Assembly: GCF_028618575.1 (NCBI RefSeq)
Contig: NZ_JAQITA010000008.1
Coordinates: forward strand, 1 to 64,000
DNA: 64,000 nt
Direction: 5' to 3'
Source: Bartonella sp. ML70XJBT.G
GTDB taxonomy: Bacteria > Pseudomonadota > Alphaproteobacteria > Rhizobiales > Rhizobiaceae
Positions within the stretch are counted from its first letter, which is position 1. Each line of letters starts with the position of its first letter. The notes beneath the pieces are model-generated. The model saw only the letters and a list, made by a program, of their open reading frames with translations. It did not search any database and had not been told where the DNA came from. Below, in pieces: positions 34,052-44,512 of this stretch. The position numbers and the translations under genes were made by a program.

Positions 34052-34423
34052 ATGATCAAAATAGTTAAAAATAACTTACTACGTGTTTTTATAGCAGCTG
34101 CTTTTTTTCTTTCACACGTTGTAAATACTCATGCAAATCATTTCAAAAGTGATCATCAAAGAGATAATATTGCTGTTGCTGTCATGGAACAGGGAAAGAA
34201 AAAAGCTATCAATATTGCCTCTCTCTTCTCTGCACCAAATGTCTTTCATGAAACAAAAAATGACGTTACTTTTGAAGGAAAAATAGAAAAGGTTTTTGAG
34301 CCTATTACGTTGGGATTTTTAACGACAGCAGGAGCTCTTGGTGTGGGTTTTGTAACCGGACTTCTTATGTCCGTAGTGACTGGGATAATCGGATGGGCAG
34401 TAGGTATAACTAAAACTAAATAA
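34052..34423 (+). CDS. Small exported membrane-active-looking protein, tandem family member 3
   Basis: Family unknown. The 123-residue product shares the signal peptide pattern (IAAAFFLSHVVNTHANH), the motif FEGKIEKVFEPITLG (74-88), and a long Gly/Ala/Val hydrophobic C-terminus (TTAGALGVGFVTGLLMSVVT then GIIGWAVGITKTK). Ribosome site TTGAGGTCAAGTT matches those of the other members. It is closed by the terminator at 34475. Conservation of the central motif and the Gly-Trp near the C-terminus, while the middle diverges, indicates selection on these two parts. Confidence 0.78.
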   Translation: MIKIVKNNLLRVFIAAAFFLSHVVNTHANHFKSDHQRDNIAVAVMEQGKKKAINIASLFSAPNVFHETKNDVTFEGKIEKVFEPITLGFLTTAGALGVGFVTGLLMSVVTGIIGWAVGITKTK

Positions 34424-34474
34424 GCAAAAATTATTTGCTTACTTTTCTCTACTTTCAAAGTAGCAACTAAATTG

Positions 34475-34508
34475 CAGTCTGTCTTATATAAATAGGCAGA
34501 CTGTTTTT
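34475..34508 (+). terminator. Intrinsic terminator after the tandem family
   Basis: cagtctgtc (34475-34483) pairs with ggcagactg (34495-34503), one T-G pair, followed by five T. Confidence 0.85.
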
Positions 34509-35051
34509 GTGCTTTCTATGTATAATCTAACCTCTTACAAATAATATTGTGGAGTAAATATAATATCTTCTAAGATGAAAAATGATCTTGAGATGGCACA
34601 AAAATTGCTCTAGATGCATAATTTATGTATAGAATGCCATGAAGTTACCTCATAAAGTTTCCAAGATAAATCATAAGATACTCTTTAAAGAAATTAATTT
34701 CATATAAATTGTTAATTAAAGTAAGAATAAACAATACTTATGAACAATTGTGTTTTGGCAAGACAAGTTCTCGATGAACGCTTACCTAAATATTGATCTT
34801 ATGTTGGTAAGTGTGATGGTGAGTATCAACTGCAAAACAAGCGAAGGAAAATAGAAAAATATTTCTCATCCATGACAAAATTTTATGAATATTCAACGTA
34901 TTATGTCTTAATATTTGAAAGAGAAAATCCTACTGATTTGTTTATAAAAATAAGAACACAAACTTCTCTTCATTTCATAATTTAAATATTATTAAAAACA
35001 TGAAATAAATAAATCCACCAAATTTCTGGAACTAACCGAAGGAAAAAAACT
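34509..35051. other. 0.54-kb intergenic region before thrC
   Basis: AT-rich, no gene recognised. It presumably holds the thrC promoter; no threonine/isoleucine-type leader peptide with an obvious attenuator was found. Confidence 0.5.
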
Positions 35052-36449
35052 ATGAAATATATCAGCACGAGAGGTGAGGCTCCTGCTTTAGGCTTTACTG
35101 AAACTATTATGACTGGGTTGGCTAGTGATGGAGGGCTTTATCTTCCAGAAAAATTTCCCCAATTATCCTTTGATGCATTACGAGCGCTTCGTGGTCAATC
35201 CTATGCGACAATTGCTAAAACCATTCTTTGGCCTTTTGTGAATAACGAAATTGAATATCACTCTTTTGAAAAGATGATTGCTGAATCTTATGCTGTTTTT
35301 CGTCATCCAGCAGTCTGTCCGTTACGACAAACTGGAACAGATGAGTTCATCCTTGAGCTTTTTTACGGCCCTACTTTAGCATTTAAAGATGTTGCAATGC
35401 AGTTTCTTTCTCGACTCATGGATGACATTCTGACTAAAAAAAAGAAACACGCTACAATTATCGCTGCCACATCAGGCGATACAGGAGGTGCTGCGATACA
35501 AGCCTTTGCAGGAAGAGAAAACTCAGATGTTTTTATTTTATTTCCCAAAGGATGCGTATCACCCGTTCAACAAAGGCAAATGACAACCAATCAAAGTACC
35601 AATATTCATGCCATCGCCATTGAAGGAAATTTTGATGATTGCCAAGCGCTCGTCAAAGCAATGTTTAATGACCATAATTTCCGACAAAAAAAAGCACTTT
35701 CAGGAGTTAATTCTATAAATTGGGCGCGTATTATAGCGCAAATTGTTTATTATTTCTCATCTGCACTTTCCTTAGGTGCTCCTGATAGAGCTGTCTCCTT
35801 TACTGTTCCTACTGGAAACTTTGGTGATATTCTTGCAGGTTATGTTGCTGCCCGTATGGGATTACCCATTGCCAAACTCGTCATTGCAACAAATGATAAT
35901 GATATTCTTGTGCGCACATTAACCAGTGGTATTTATAAAATACAACCGATAACCCACACAACATCACCTTCTATGGATATTCAAGTCTCTTCTAATTTTG
36001 AACGTTTACTGTTTGAGAGTGGTGAACGTGATCCATTGTGGATCCGCAAGGCAATGGAAAACTTGAAAAAAACAGGATGTTTTAATCTTCATGAAAAGCA
36101 GCTTAAAAATATTCGTTCTCTTTTTTCTGCTGGGAAAAGTAATATAACGGAAACAGCACAAACAATTGATAGTATTTATAAGGAAAGTGGTTATCTCGTT
36201 GATCCACATACAGCTGTTGCGCTTAAAGTGGCACGCGAAAATAAACAACCCCATATTCCAATGATCATTCTTGCTACCGCACATCCTGCTAAATTTCCTG
36301 ATGCTATTAAAAATGCCTGTGGATTCAATCCCCCTCAGCCTCCTTGTCTCAACGATTTAATGGAACGCGAAGAACATTTTATAGGTCTTGCTAATGATGA
36401 AAAAATAATAAAAGATTACATTTCTCTTAAATCGCGTGCATCTTATTAA
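35052..36449 (+). CDS. thrC: Threonine synthase
   Basis: ThrC converts O-phosphohomoserine to threonine with pyridoxal phosphate. The 465-residue protein has the PLP lysine K112 in YGPTLAFKDVAMQ, the phosphate-binding ATSGDTGGAAIQAF, and SINWARIIAQIVYYF, all typical of the long bacterial form. Length is normal. It is followed after 78 bases by an M16 peptidase gene on the same strand, a pairing common in Rhizobiales. thrB lies elsewhere in the window (43553-44512). Confidence 0.97.
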   Translation: MKYISTRGEAPALGFTETIMTGLASDGGLYLPEKFPQLSFDALRALRGQSYATIAKTILWPFVNNEIEYHSFEKMIAESYAVFRHPAVCPLRQTGTDEFILELFYGPTLAFKDVAMQFLSRLMDDILTKKKKHATIIAATSGDTGGAAIQAFAGRENSDVFILFPKGCVSPVQQRQMTTNQSTNIHAIAIEGNFDDCQALVKAMFNDHNFRQKKALSGVNSINWARIIAQIVYYFSSALSLGAPDRAVSFTVPTGNFGDILAGYVAARMGLPIAKLVIATNDNDILVRTLTSGIYKIQPITHTTSPSMDIQVSSNFERLLFESGERDPLWIRKAMENLKKTGCFNLHEKQLKNIRSLFSAGKSNITETAQTIDSIYKESGYLVDPHTAVALKVARENKQPHIPMIILATAHPAKFPDAIKNACGFNPPQPPCLNDLMEREEHFIGLANDEKIIKDYISLKSRASY

Positions 36450-36527
36450 ATTTAGCTGCATTAATTCAAGTCAATAATATTCCAATATTCTTAAGGTATT
36501 GGTTCTGTTTAATGGAGTAATGAACAC

Positions 36528-37802
36528 ATGGGTGTAGATATCAGTCGCCTTAGTAATGGTTTGACTATCGCCACACATACAATGCAACAAATTGAAAGTG
36601 TAGCACTGGGGATATGGGTTAAAGTTGGCTCACGCAATGAAAACTTCACACAACACGGTATCGCTCATCTGCTTGAACATATGGCTTTTAAGGGAACGGA
36701 AAATCGTACAGCTTTCCAAATTGCAAGTGAGATTGAAGATGTTGGTGGTGAAATTAATGCCACAACCAGCACTGAAACAACAGCCTATTTTGCCCGCGTA
36801 CTCAAAGGCGATATCCCACTTGCTATTGACATTCTCGCTGATATTTTGATGCATTCAAAATTTGACGAAGAGGAATTAGAACGAGAAAAACAAGTCATTC
36901 TTCAAGAAATTGGTGCCGCTCATGATGTTCCTGATGATATTGTTTTTGACCACTTTACTGAAACAGCCTTTCGTCACCAATCACTTGGGCGCTCGATTTT
37001 AGGAACGCCAAGAACAATTCAATCATTTACTTCTGCGGACCTTCATAATTTTATGAATAAACAATACAGTGCAGACCGTATGATCATCGTAGCGGCAGGA
37101 GCTGTGCAGCACGAAAACTTTTTGCGAGAAGTGGAAAGCCGCCTTAGTACTTTTCGCCCTCATTCAACAGCCCCTCTTACAAACCTTGCCAATTACGTTG
37201 GCGGGGACTTTCGCGAATATCGCGATTTAATGGATACACAAATTGTTCTAGGGTTTGAAGGACGTGCTTATCATGCACGCGACTTTTATGCTACACAAAT
37301 TCTTTCCATTATTCTTGGCGGTGGCATGTCCTCACGCCTCTTCCAAGAGGTAAGAGAAAAACGCGGATTATGCTATTCTATTTATGCTTTTCATTGGGGA
37401 TTTTCCGATACTGGACTGTTTGGCATTCATGCTGCCACCGGACAAAAAGGACTCAAAGAACTGCTTCCCGTCATTCTTGATGAGCTCTCTCAGGTAGGAA
37501 AAAATATTCATGCCAATGAACTCCAACGTGCACAAGCACAATATCGTGCAAACCTTACCATGTCGCAGGAAAATCCATCTAGTCAAGCACATCTCATTGC
37601 CCGTCAAATGCTTCTTTATGGTCGACCAATTCCCATATCCGAAACAATTGAACGCTTAGATCTCATTACTCCTGCAAGATTAACAGATTTAGCACATCGC
37701 CTTTTTATCAATTCCACGCCAACATTAGCCGCGGTAGGTCCCGTTGGGCTCCTCATGAATTTTGATGATTTAACATCAATCCTTTCCTACAAAATAAAGT
37801 AA
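36528..37802 (+). CDS. M16-family zinc peptidase (processing-peptidase-like)
   Basis: The 424-residue product resembles the beta subunit of the mitochondrial processing peptidase. The inverted zinc motif is H47-L-L-E50-H51 in GIAHLLEHMAFKGT, with the third ligand probably E127 in VILQEIGAAHD. The C-terminal glycine-rich segment ILGGGMSSRLFQEVREKRGL and CYSIYAF are family features. No signal peptide is seen, so it is probably cytoplasmic or exported unconventionally. The substrate is unknown. It follows thrC and is likely co-transcribed. Confidence 0.93.
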   Translation: MGVDISRLSNGLTIATHTMQQIESVALGIWVKVGSRNENFTQHGIAHLLEHMAFKGTENRTAFQIASEIEDVGGEINATTSTETTAYFARVLKGDIPLAIDILADILMHSKFDEEELEREKQVILQEIGAAHDVPDDIVFDHFTETAFRHQSLGRSILGTPRTIQSFTSADLHNFMNKQYSADRMIIVAAGAVQHENFLREVESRLSTFRPHSTAPLTNLANYVGGDFREYRDLMDTQIVLGFEGRAYHARDFYATQILSIILGGGMSSRLFQEVREKRGLCYSIYAFHWGFSDTGLFGIHAATGQKGLKELLPVILDELSQVGKNIHANELQRAQAQYRANLTMSQENPSSQAHLIARQMLLYGRPIPISETIERLDLITPARLTDLAHRLFINSTPTLAAVGPVGLLMNFDDLTSILSYKIK

Positions 37803-38247
37803 GATTAATAATATTCTCAATGGGTCCGCGATATGAGATCTATAGAAAATGACTTTTAAAAGCAGCAGCATAATAACATACATAGATTTTATGTTAAAAA
37901 TTTTTCACAAAAGCTCTTTTTGCTAAATAAGTTTGGGAAATATTTATCAAACAGCTGTACCAAACTACCCAACCCCCACTTCATGTGATAAAGTATTTAA
38001 TAAGCAAAAGTATATCTATGAAATTTGATAACTCATAGCTTAATTTTGCCCTACAAAAATGTAAATTGCCATAAGCTTCAAACTTCCTTGAAGCAATAAG
38101 TGGGAATTTGTTTTTGTATCAATAGGACAACTTTTCAAAAGAAAATAATAACCGTTTATTATGTAACACAAATGATAAAAGGTGGATGTTTTTTCTCGAA
38201 AATCTAATTTAAAATGAAATATCCTAAAATATTGAGAGTGGGACATT
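37803..38247. other. 0.45-kb intergenic region
   Basis: No gene or clear signal was recognised. It precedes the GGDEF/EAL gene, which starts with GTG behind GAGAGTGGGACATT. Confidence 0.5.
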
Positions 38248-41139
38248 GTGAAGAGTTTGCGTAAAATCATTGACATCATTTTCATTATCGTCATCAGTTT
38301 TTTTGTCCACCTTACATCAGCACAAGCAATTGAGCCCGTTAAAATTTCTCCTCAAGATGCTGCTCTTGACCTTTCAAAAGCAATCGAAATCTACCATACA
38401 AATAGTTCTATCTTTCAAACCAGTACAGCACCAGGACCAGACGGTGTTGTGTGGCGCATTGAGGTGCAGGCAAAAAGTGAAAAATTTTCTGGAAACTGGG
38501 CTGTATTTTCTCTTGCAAACCCAACGGATGAACAAATCGATCGTCTTATCGTTGCCCCCCATTATCGCATGGCTCATTCAGGCTTTCTTTGGCCAGACCT
38601 TGGTTCGGCACGAATTCAATCCATCACTCCCAGTGAAGGTTTTTCTCTCGACCGCCAGCCTAGTGCAAACTCTGATATTTTTCGTATTACCCTTAACCCT
38701 GGTGCTGTCATTACATTTGTTGCCGAACTTAACTCTGCAAATCTACCACAAATCTATTTATGGCAACCTGAAGCCTATAAGGATTCCATTAATTCTTATA
38801 CGCTTTACCACGGTATTCTGCTTGGCATATCGGGTCTTTTAGCTCTTTTGTTAACTGTTCTCTTCGTCGTTCGTGGAACAGGACTTTTTCCCGCAACAGC
38901 GGCTGTTGCTTGGGCCGTACTTTTTTATATTGGCATCGACTTTAACTTTTTAAATAAATTCTTTGCAGTGACGCTCACAACACAACCAATCTGGCGTGCT
39001 GCTACAGAAGTAGCACTTGCCGCTACACTCTTTATTTTTCTTTTTACCTATCTATGTCTTAACCGTTGGCACTATCACTTTAGTTATGGTGCGATTGTAT
39101 GGACTATCGCTTTTTGTGGTCTTGGAGCATTTGCTATTTATGATCCAACCAGAGCAGCGGGTATCGCCCGCCTGTCATGTGTCCTCACCGCTGTGCTTGG
39201 TATCATTTTAATCAGCTATTTTTCACTCCGAAGCTATGACCGCGCCATCATGCTTATCCCTACATGGCTGCTCATTAGCTTTTGGTGTGTGGGAGCTTAT
39301 GCCTGCATCGCAGGATCTTTAAACAACGATATTATTCAGCCAGCACTCGCTGGGGGATTAGTGCTCATTGTCCTTCTTATCAGCTTTACTGTCTTGCAAC
39401 AGACTTTTTCCAATGATGCTTTCCACGAAGGAATATTTTCTGACCTTGAGCAACAAGTGCTTGCCGCAAAAGGAGCTGGGAATATTATTTGGGATTGGAA
39501 TGTTGAGCGTGATCGTATTGTCGTACACCCAAATATGACAACCCTTTTTGGGATTGAAACCCATAAACTCAATGGTCCTATGCGTAATTGGATATCAGCC
39601 TTGCACCACGATGATCGTGAGCGCTTTCAAGCCATTTTGGATATCATTCTTAAAAATAAAAAAGGACGTATTGATCAAATTTTTCGACTGTCTTCTGGTG
39701 GTGGCTATTACCATTGGTTTTCCCTTCGCGCACGCCCTGCTATGCAAAAAGATGGGAAAATTACACGTGTCATTGGAACCATTGTCAATATTACCAACCA
39801 CAAAAAAGCCGAAGAACGCTTATTGCATGATGCTATTCACGACAGCTTAACGGGACTGCCTAACCAACAAATTTTCTTCGACAGGCTACAAAACTATACC
39901 TCTTTGGCTAAAGCAAATATCAAAATTAGACCAACCGTCTTTATGATTGACTTTGATAATTTTCGCCAAATTAATCGTAAATTAGGCATAGCGGTTGGTG
40001 ACACTGTTCTGCTTATCATTGCACGTCGTTTAAGCCGCCTTATTCATTTTCAAGATACTTTGTCACGTCTTTCAGCAGACCGTTTTGCAATCATTCTACT
40101 CAGTGAAACTGAACCACAGAAAATTGCAGCCTTTGCAGATCATCTGCATAAAACAATCTCTGCACCTATTTCACTTTCAGAAAAACAAATAACGCTTTCA
40201 ACATCAATTGGTTTGGTCACATGGAATGAAAATCGATCAACCGCTCAAGATATTTTACATGATAGCGAATTGGCAATGATCCGTGCAAAACAAATGGGTG
40301 GGAACCATATTGAACCTTTTCGTCCCAATTTCCGTACGTTAGGCATTGAATATAACACAATGACGAAGGATATTCATTATGCCATAAAACGTGATGAAAT
40401 AAAAATCCTCTATCATCCTATCCTTAATTTATCAGATGGACACATTATTGGTTTTGAAACAATTGTAGAATGGCATCATCCCAATTATGGAAATCTCAAT
40501 GTCTCTGATTTTATCAAGATCGTCGAAAATGAACAAATCGTTATGGATTTAGCACAATTTATCATTGATAATGTCGTTATTGATCTTACCAATGTACAGG
40601 AAAAATTTTCTCAACAATCTTTCTTTATTTCCATCAATTTACCAAGCACGGAAATGGTTCATCCTCGCGTCATCAGTCAATTGCGCTCTGCTCTGCTTCG
40701 TCACCCACTGAATAAAGGCGCTTTGATGATAGAAATATCCGAATTTGTCTTAAGAAAAAATCCCGAACAATCAGCACATTTTCTTGAACAAATTAAAGCT
40801 CTTGGAATGAATCTTGCACTCGATAATTTTGGAACAGGTTATTCATCACTTGCTTATCTTGTGCGCTATCCATTCGACATGGTAAAATTAGATCGTTCGC
40901 TTATCTCAATCGATTCTGTTAAGAAAAAACTTGTTCTCAAATCTATTATTAACATGGCAACTGATCTTAATTTGCAGATCATCGCAGAAGGTGTTGAAAA
41001 TGAAAAAGAAGCACTTTTCCTCCGCCAAGAAGGTTGTAAATACGTGCAAAGCACATTGGTTACTAAGCCAATTGCCATTGAAGAATTAATTACTCTCATG
41101 CAAAATCATTTCCCTTATACAATGAAACATAATGGATAG
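38248..41139 (+). CDS. Membrane PAS-GGDEF-EAL protein with degenerate catalytic motifs
   Basis: The 963-residue product has a signal sequence (residues 1-27), a periplasmic domain to about 180, a block of seven or so membrane helices (about 185-395), a PAS domain (about 405-530), GGDEF (about 540-695) and EAL (about 705-955). The GGDEF signature reads SADRF near residue 610, so cyclase activity is unlikely. In EAL, the signature reads ETI (from 737) and the metal-binding DD pair reads D859-N860 in LDNFGTGYSSL. The substrate-binding LDRS and EGVE remain. It is probably a c-di-GMP sensor or scaffold, or a weak enzyme. The start is GTG. Confidence 0.88.
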   Translation: MKSLRKIIDIIFIIVISFFVHLTSAQAIEPVKISPQDAALDLSKAIEIYHTNSSIFQTSTAPGPDGVVWRIEVQAKSEKFSGNWAVFSLANPTDEQIDRLIVAPHYRMAHSGFLWPDLGSARIQSITPSEGFSLDRQPSANSDIFRITLNPGAVITFVAELNSANLPQIYLWQPEAYKDSINSYTLYHGILLGISGLLALLLTVLFVVRGTGLFPATAAVAWAVLFYIGIDFNFLNKFFAVTLTTQPIWRAATEVALAATLFIFLFTYLCLNRWHYHFSYGAIVWTIAFCGLGAFAIYDPTRAAGIARLSCVLTAVLGIILISYFSLRSYDRAIMLIPTWLLISFWCVGAYACIAGSLNNDIIQPALAGGLVLIVLLISFTVLQQTFSNDAFHEGIFSDLEQQVLAAKGAGNIIWDWNVERDRIVVHPNMTTLFGIETHKLNGPMRNWISALHHDDRERFQAILDIILKNKKGRIDQIFRLSSGGGYYHWFSLRARPAMQKDGKITRVIGTIVNITNHKKAEERLLHDAIHDSLTGLPNQQIFFDRLQNYTSLAKANIKIRPTVFMIDFDNFRQINRKLGIAVGDTVLLIIARRLSRLIHFQDTLSRLSADRFAIILLSETEPQKIAAFADHLHKTISAPISLSEKQITLSTSIGLVTWNENRSTAQDILHDSELAMIRAKQMGGNHIEPFRPNFRTLGIEYNTMTKDIHYAIKRDEIKILYHPILNLSDGHIIGFETIVEWHHPNYGNLNVSDFIKIVENEQIVMDLAQFIIDNVVIDLTNVQEKFSQQSFFISINLPSTEMVHPRVISQLRSALLRHPLNKGALMIEISEFVLRKNPEQSAHFLEQIKALGMNLALDNFGTGYSSLAYLVRYPFDMVKLDRSLISIDSVKKKLVLKSIINMATDLNLQIIAEGVENEKEALFLRQEGCKYVQSTLVTKPIAIEELITLMQNHFPYTMKHNG

Positions 41140-41178
41140 GGCATTGCTCAAATCAAAAAGTTAGGCAATAGTGGAATT

Positions 41179-41781
41179 CTATGCATGCCCCATTTCAGAA
41201 GCGAGATAGGCTGGGTTAATCCCCATGCGAACCAAGCTTTCATCATATTTACGGCTTAAATCACTTTCAAAAAGAAAACTCGGTGATGTGGGGCTTATCA
41301 ACCAACCATTTGTAGAGATTTCTGCCTCAAGCTGCCCAGCTTTCCAGCCTGCATATCCTAAGGCTATGAGTGCATGTTGAGGGCCTTTCTCACAACTGAT
41401 TGCTTTTAATATATCAATGGTCGCAGTGAAACAAATTTTATCTGCAATAGAAACAGTTTCTTCACAAGCATAATCATCAGAATGCAGGACAAAACCACGT
41501 GAGGGATCAACTGGTCCACCATAACGTACTGGAAAGTTTTTTATTGGATCAGAAAGACAATTTTTTTGACCACTGTTTATCACCCCAAGGTGAAGCAAAA
41601 GCTCTGGAAAATCAATATGATGCAATTGATTGAGAATAATTCCCATAGCTCCGGCATCAGAATGTGCACAAACATAAATAACAGAACGAATAAAGCGTTT
41701 GTCATTCATCCCTGGCATTGCTATGAGCAACTGTCCACCCAAAAAGCCATTACACTGCTTCATCAATCTGTTATTCTCCAT
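41179..41781 (-). CDS. YqgE/AlgH family (UPF0301) protein
   Basis: Function unsettled; AlgH-like proteins were linked to exopolysaccharide regulation, and the fold is known. The 200-residue product has the family landmarks [58 protein letters not shown], and [18 protein letters not shown] near the C-terminus. Start may be the ATG at 41781 or that at 41763. It is divergent from a DsbD-alpha-like gene, an arrangement I recall from other Rhizobiales. Confidence 0.92.
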   Translation of the reverse strand: MENNRLMKQCNGFLGGQLLIAMPGMNDKRFIRSVIYVCAHSDAGAMGIILNQLHHIDFPELLLHLGVINSGQKNCLSDPIKNFPVRYGGPVDPSRGFVLHSDDYACEETVSIADKICFTATIDILKAISCEKGPQHALIALGYAGWKAGQLEAEISTNGWLISPTSPSFLFESDLSRKYDESLVRMGINPAYLASEMGHA

Positions 41782-41833
41782 AGTTCACATGATAAGCTTC
41801 ACTTTAGTTAGTACATAGGAAAATAAAGCTCCA

Positions 41834-42685
41834 ATGAAAAAAATTCAAATATTTACAAATTTAAAAAATATTATCATGCACCTTTATAAAAAACTCTTGG
41901 TTACTTTAAGCTTAACATTCATAATTTTAGAACTCTTTAACATACCCATCAGTGCTCAAACTGAACAAAACACATCTCTTTTTACAACATCTTGGTATGA
42001 ATCGGAAGGTGCTCGCATCAGATTAGCTATGACTCAACCCTCGCCTTCTGGAATAAGAGAGGGCTTTATCGAAATCGTTCTGAAACCAGGATGGAAAACA
42101 TACTGGCGTAATCCAGGTAATTCAGGCATAGCACCTTCTTTTCATTTTAACCAACAGGCGTCTTATGAAATTTTTTACCCCACACCACAGCTTTATGAAA
42201 CAGAAAATAACTGGTCATTAGGCTATAAAGATAAAGTGGTATTGCCTTTTAGTATTTCTGGTGTAAAAAAAGACTTAAGTGGCATTTTAACTCTTGGATT
42301 ATGTCACAAAATCTGTCTTCCGGTTACGATCAACTTTGATTTTTCTCCATCTGTTCAAAAAAACATTCCCCTCCCTTTATCCTTGTTAAAAAAGGCTCAA
42401 GATGCCTTACCTAGAACTATCCATCATGAATTTAAAATAAGTGCTGAAAAAGAGACAAATACTCTCCTCATCAAAATACAAAATAATAATAAAATCTCCC
42501 CTTCTTCTCTCTTTTTAGATGGAGGCGAAATGCAAATTGGACCAGCAAAAAAAGTCCGTGAGAACGCAGAATACACACTCTTTAGCGCCCCACTCTCTTT
42601 CATACCAGATGGAGGAAGTCGCACCATTTTTTACACAATTTCTTTTAAAGATCTTGCTTTCAGTGGAACATTTACACTCTTATAA
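41834..42685 (+). CDS. DsbD N-terminal (alpha) domain-like exported protein
   Basis: The 283-residue product has a signal sequence (core LLVTLSLTFIILELF; cleavage likely after ISAQ). An immunoglobulin-like domain of the DsbD-alpha/ScsB type follows, with ASPSGIREGFIEIVLKPGWK-like spacing and GWKTYWRNPGNSGIAPSF. A cysteine pair C157-x3-C161 sits in LGLCHKICLP. In DsbD the alpha domain hands electrons to periplasmic thiol proteins; here the transmembrane and gamma domains are missing, so its reductant is unknown. The start could be 41834 or the ATG at 41876. Confidence 0.82.
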   Translation: MKKIQIFTNLKNIIMHLYKKLLVTLSLTFIILELFNIPISAQTEQNTSLFTTSWYESEGARIRLAMTQPSPSGIREGFIEIVLKPGWKTYWRNPGNSGIAPSFHFNQQASYEIFYPTPQLYETENNWSLGYKDKVVLPFSISGVKKDLSGILTLGLCHKICLPVTINFDFSPSVQKNIPLPLSLLKKAQDALPRTIHHEFKISAEKETNTLLIKIQNNNKISPSSLFLDGGEMQIGPAKKVRENAEYTLFSAPLSFIPDGGSRTIFYTISFKDLAFSGTFTLL

Positions 42686-43079
42686 TCAACATATTGATTT
42701 ATAATGATCATCAATATTTCTATAGCTTTAATGAAAAGCTCTCATATGGTAAATTTTTCTCATTTTAAGCCTGTTCATGATGAATCCATACAATTATTCC
42801 GGGCATGTCACAAAAAGAAACAATATGTCGCTAAAAAACCTTTAAGAAAAAAGTAAAAATATCTCTTATGAACCGCCTTTCTGCAAGAACTGATGTAACA
42901 TTTTGAATGAACAAAGAGTATGATAGTGCCCATAAACGTAAAAACAGTGATGCCTCATGGTTTTTACGTTATAGTCTTATGAATCGCGTTGTGAAGTGTA
43001 TTGGAAAACATGAAGAGATATTTCTTATAGCAACTCACCTTTTTCTACTCCGTGATAAAAGAAAAAAGCTTGTAAAAAA
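42686..43079. other. 0.39-kb region between convergent genes
   Basis: It contains the 16-mer shared with 29536 (42693-42708). A short frame from 42907 runs into the antisense of rnhA and has no support. No gene is called. Confidence 0.5.
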
Positions 43080-43547
43080 CTATTTTGGAAAATATCCGTT
43101 TTCACGATATTGCGTAATTGCTTTGCGAGCAAGTGCGTCCGCGCGCTCATTGTCTGGATGGCCCGCATGCCCTTTTACCCAATGCCATCTCACAGTATGA
43201 TGAGAACAGATATCTTCCAGAGCTTGCCATAACTCCATATTTTTCACAGGACTTTTTGATGCCGTACGCCAATTATTTTTTTTCCAACCTTCAAGCCATA
43301 TAGAGATACCATTTCGCACATAAACCGAATCTGTATAAAGATCCACTGAACAAGGCTCTTTAAGCGCTTTTAATGCATAAATCGCTGCCATCAGTTCCAT
43401 CTGATTATTGGTAGTGTGCGCTTCTCCACCATAAAGTTCACGTTCATGACCATTCCAGCGCAAAATTGCTCCCCATCCTCCAACTCCAGGATTACCGGAA
43501 CAAGCACCATCTGTATAAATTTCAACGATTTTTTGTTGATTTAACAT
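43080..43547 (-). CDS. rnhA: Ribonuclease HI
   Basis: RNase HI degrades RNA in RNA-DNA hybrids. From the ATG at 43547 the protein has 155 residues. Catalytic acids are D13 in [13 protein letters not shown]51 in [10 protein letters not shown]73 in YTDSVYV and D137 in NERADALAR, with H127 in [10 protein letters not shown]. All are intact. The start lies five bases after the thrB stop; a TTG at 43556 is less likely. It ends the ispH-thrB-rnhA operon, an order widely conserved in Rhizobiales. Confidence 0.96.
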   Translation of the reverse strand: MLNQQKIVEIYTDGACSGNPGVGGWGAILRWNGHERELYGGEAHTTNNQMELMAAIYALKALKEPCSVDLYTDSVYVRNGISIWLEGWKKNNWRTASKSPVKNMELWQALEDICSHHTVRWHWVKGHAGHPDNERADALARKAITQYRENGYFPK

Positions 43548-43552
43548 AGAAT

Positions 43553-44512
43553 TCAAAAACCTAATTCATTCAATGAACCTACACGACTGAAAAAACAAAG
43601 CTTGTGCCAATATTCCCGTGGATCTTTCTTAATGACAAGGCTCTCTGGCGGTGTATTAAACCAATCATAAAGGCGCGTGAGTAAAAAACGTAAAGATGCA
43701 CCACGTGCCAACAGAATCATTGCATTCAATTCTAAAGAGAGCAATGGTCTTATTTTTTGATAATTTTCTAATAACCTCTGTGCTTTGGTAATATTATAGG
43801 AATAGTTTTGTTCAAAACACCAAGCATTTAAGCAGATTGCTAAATCATAAGCAAAAAAATCATTACAAGCAAAATAGAAATCTATAATGCCAGAAAGACG
43901 ATGATTCAAAAAAAATACGTTATCATTAAATAAATCAGCATGAATAATGCCGGTTGGTAAATTTGATGGCCAATTTTCTTGTAAAAAAAACAATTCCATA
44001 TTAATTTTTTGTTCAAACTCTCTTAACAACGCATCTTGGCTTGTTTGGCAATGTTCCCATAATAATCTCCAATCCATAATAGAAAGAGTATTTTTACGAG
44101 TGCGCGTAAAATCCTGCCCTGCTAAATGCAATTTTGCTAAACCAGTTCCTACTTCACCACAATGAAATACAGTAGGTTGGCGAGTCCACATTCCTTCCAG
44201 AAAAGTAATAATAGCAGCAGGGCGTCCTGCTAATTCACCAATTGCTGTCCCGTCAGTTTGCATAACTGGTTGAGGACAAGGAATGCCACGCTGATTTAAA
44301 TGCTGCATAAGACTGCAAAAAAAAGGTAAATCACCCTTTGAAATACGTTTTTCATAAAGTGTTAGAATGAACCTACCTTCTGTTGTATAGAGCATAAAAT
44401 TAGAATTTTCGATCCCCTCCTCTATACCGTGATAGGATACAAGCGAACCTATCGAATATTGCGTCAAAAAAAACTTCAAATCATCTTGTTGAACGTCTGT
44501 ATGAACCGCCAT
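43553..44512 (-). CDS. thrB: Homoserine kinase (choline kinase-like fold)
   Basis: ThrB phosphorylates homoserine. The 319-residue protein is the aminoglycoside-phosphotransferase-like type found in alphaproteobacteria. Landmarks are [20 protein letters not shown], the catalytic loop [15 protein letters not shown] and the metal site [19 protein letters not shown]. Its ATG shares one base with the ispH stop, implying coupling. thrC is about 8 kb away, so the pathway is split. Confidence 0.95.
   Translation of the reverse strand: MAVHTDVQQDDLKFFLTQYSIGSLVSYHGIEEGIENSNFMLYTTEGRFILTLYEKRISKGDLPFFCSLMQHLNQRGIPCPQPVMQTDGTAIGELAGRPAAIITFLEGMWTRQPTVFHCGEVGTGLAKLHLAGQDFTRTRKNTLSIMDWRLLWEHCQTSQDALLREFEQKINMELFFLQENWPSNLPTGIIHADLFNDNVFFLNHRLSGIIDFYFACNDFFAYDLAICLNAWCFEQNYSYNITKAQRLLENYQKIRPLLSLELNAMILLARGASLRFLLTRLYDWFNTPPESLVIKKDPREYWHKLCFFSRVGSLNELGF

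Noticed and set aside
42907-43200. A 97-codon plus-strand frame
   Set aside because: It overlaps the antisense of rnhA, lacks a ribosome site and has no recognisable content.
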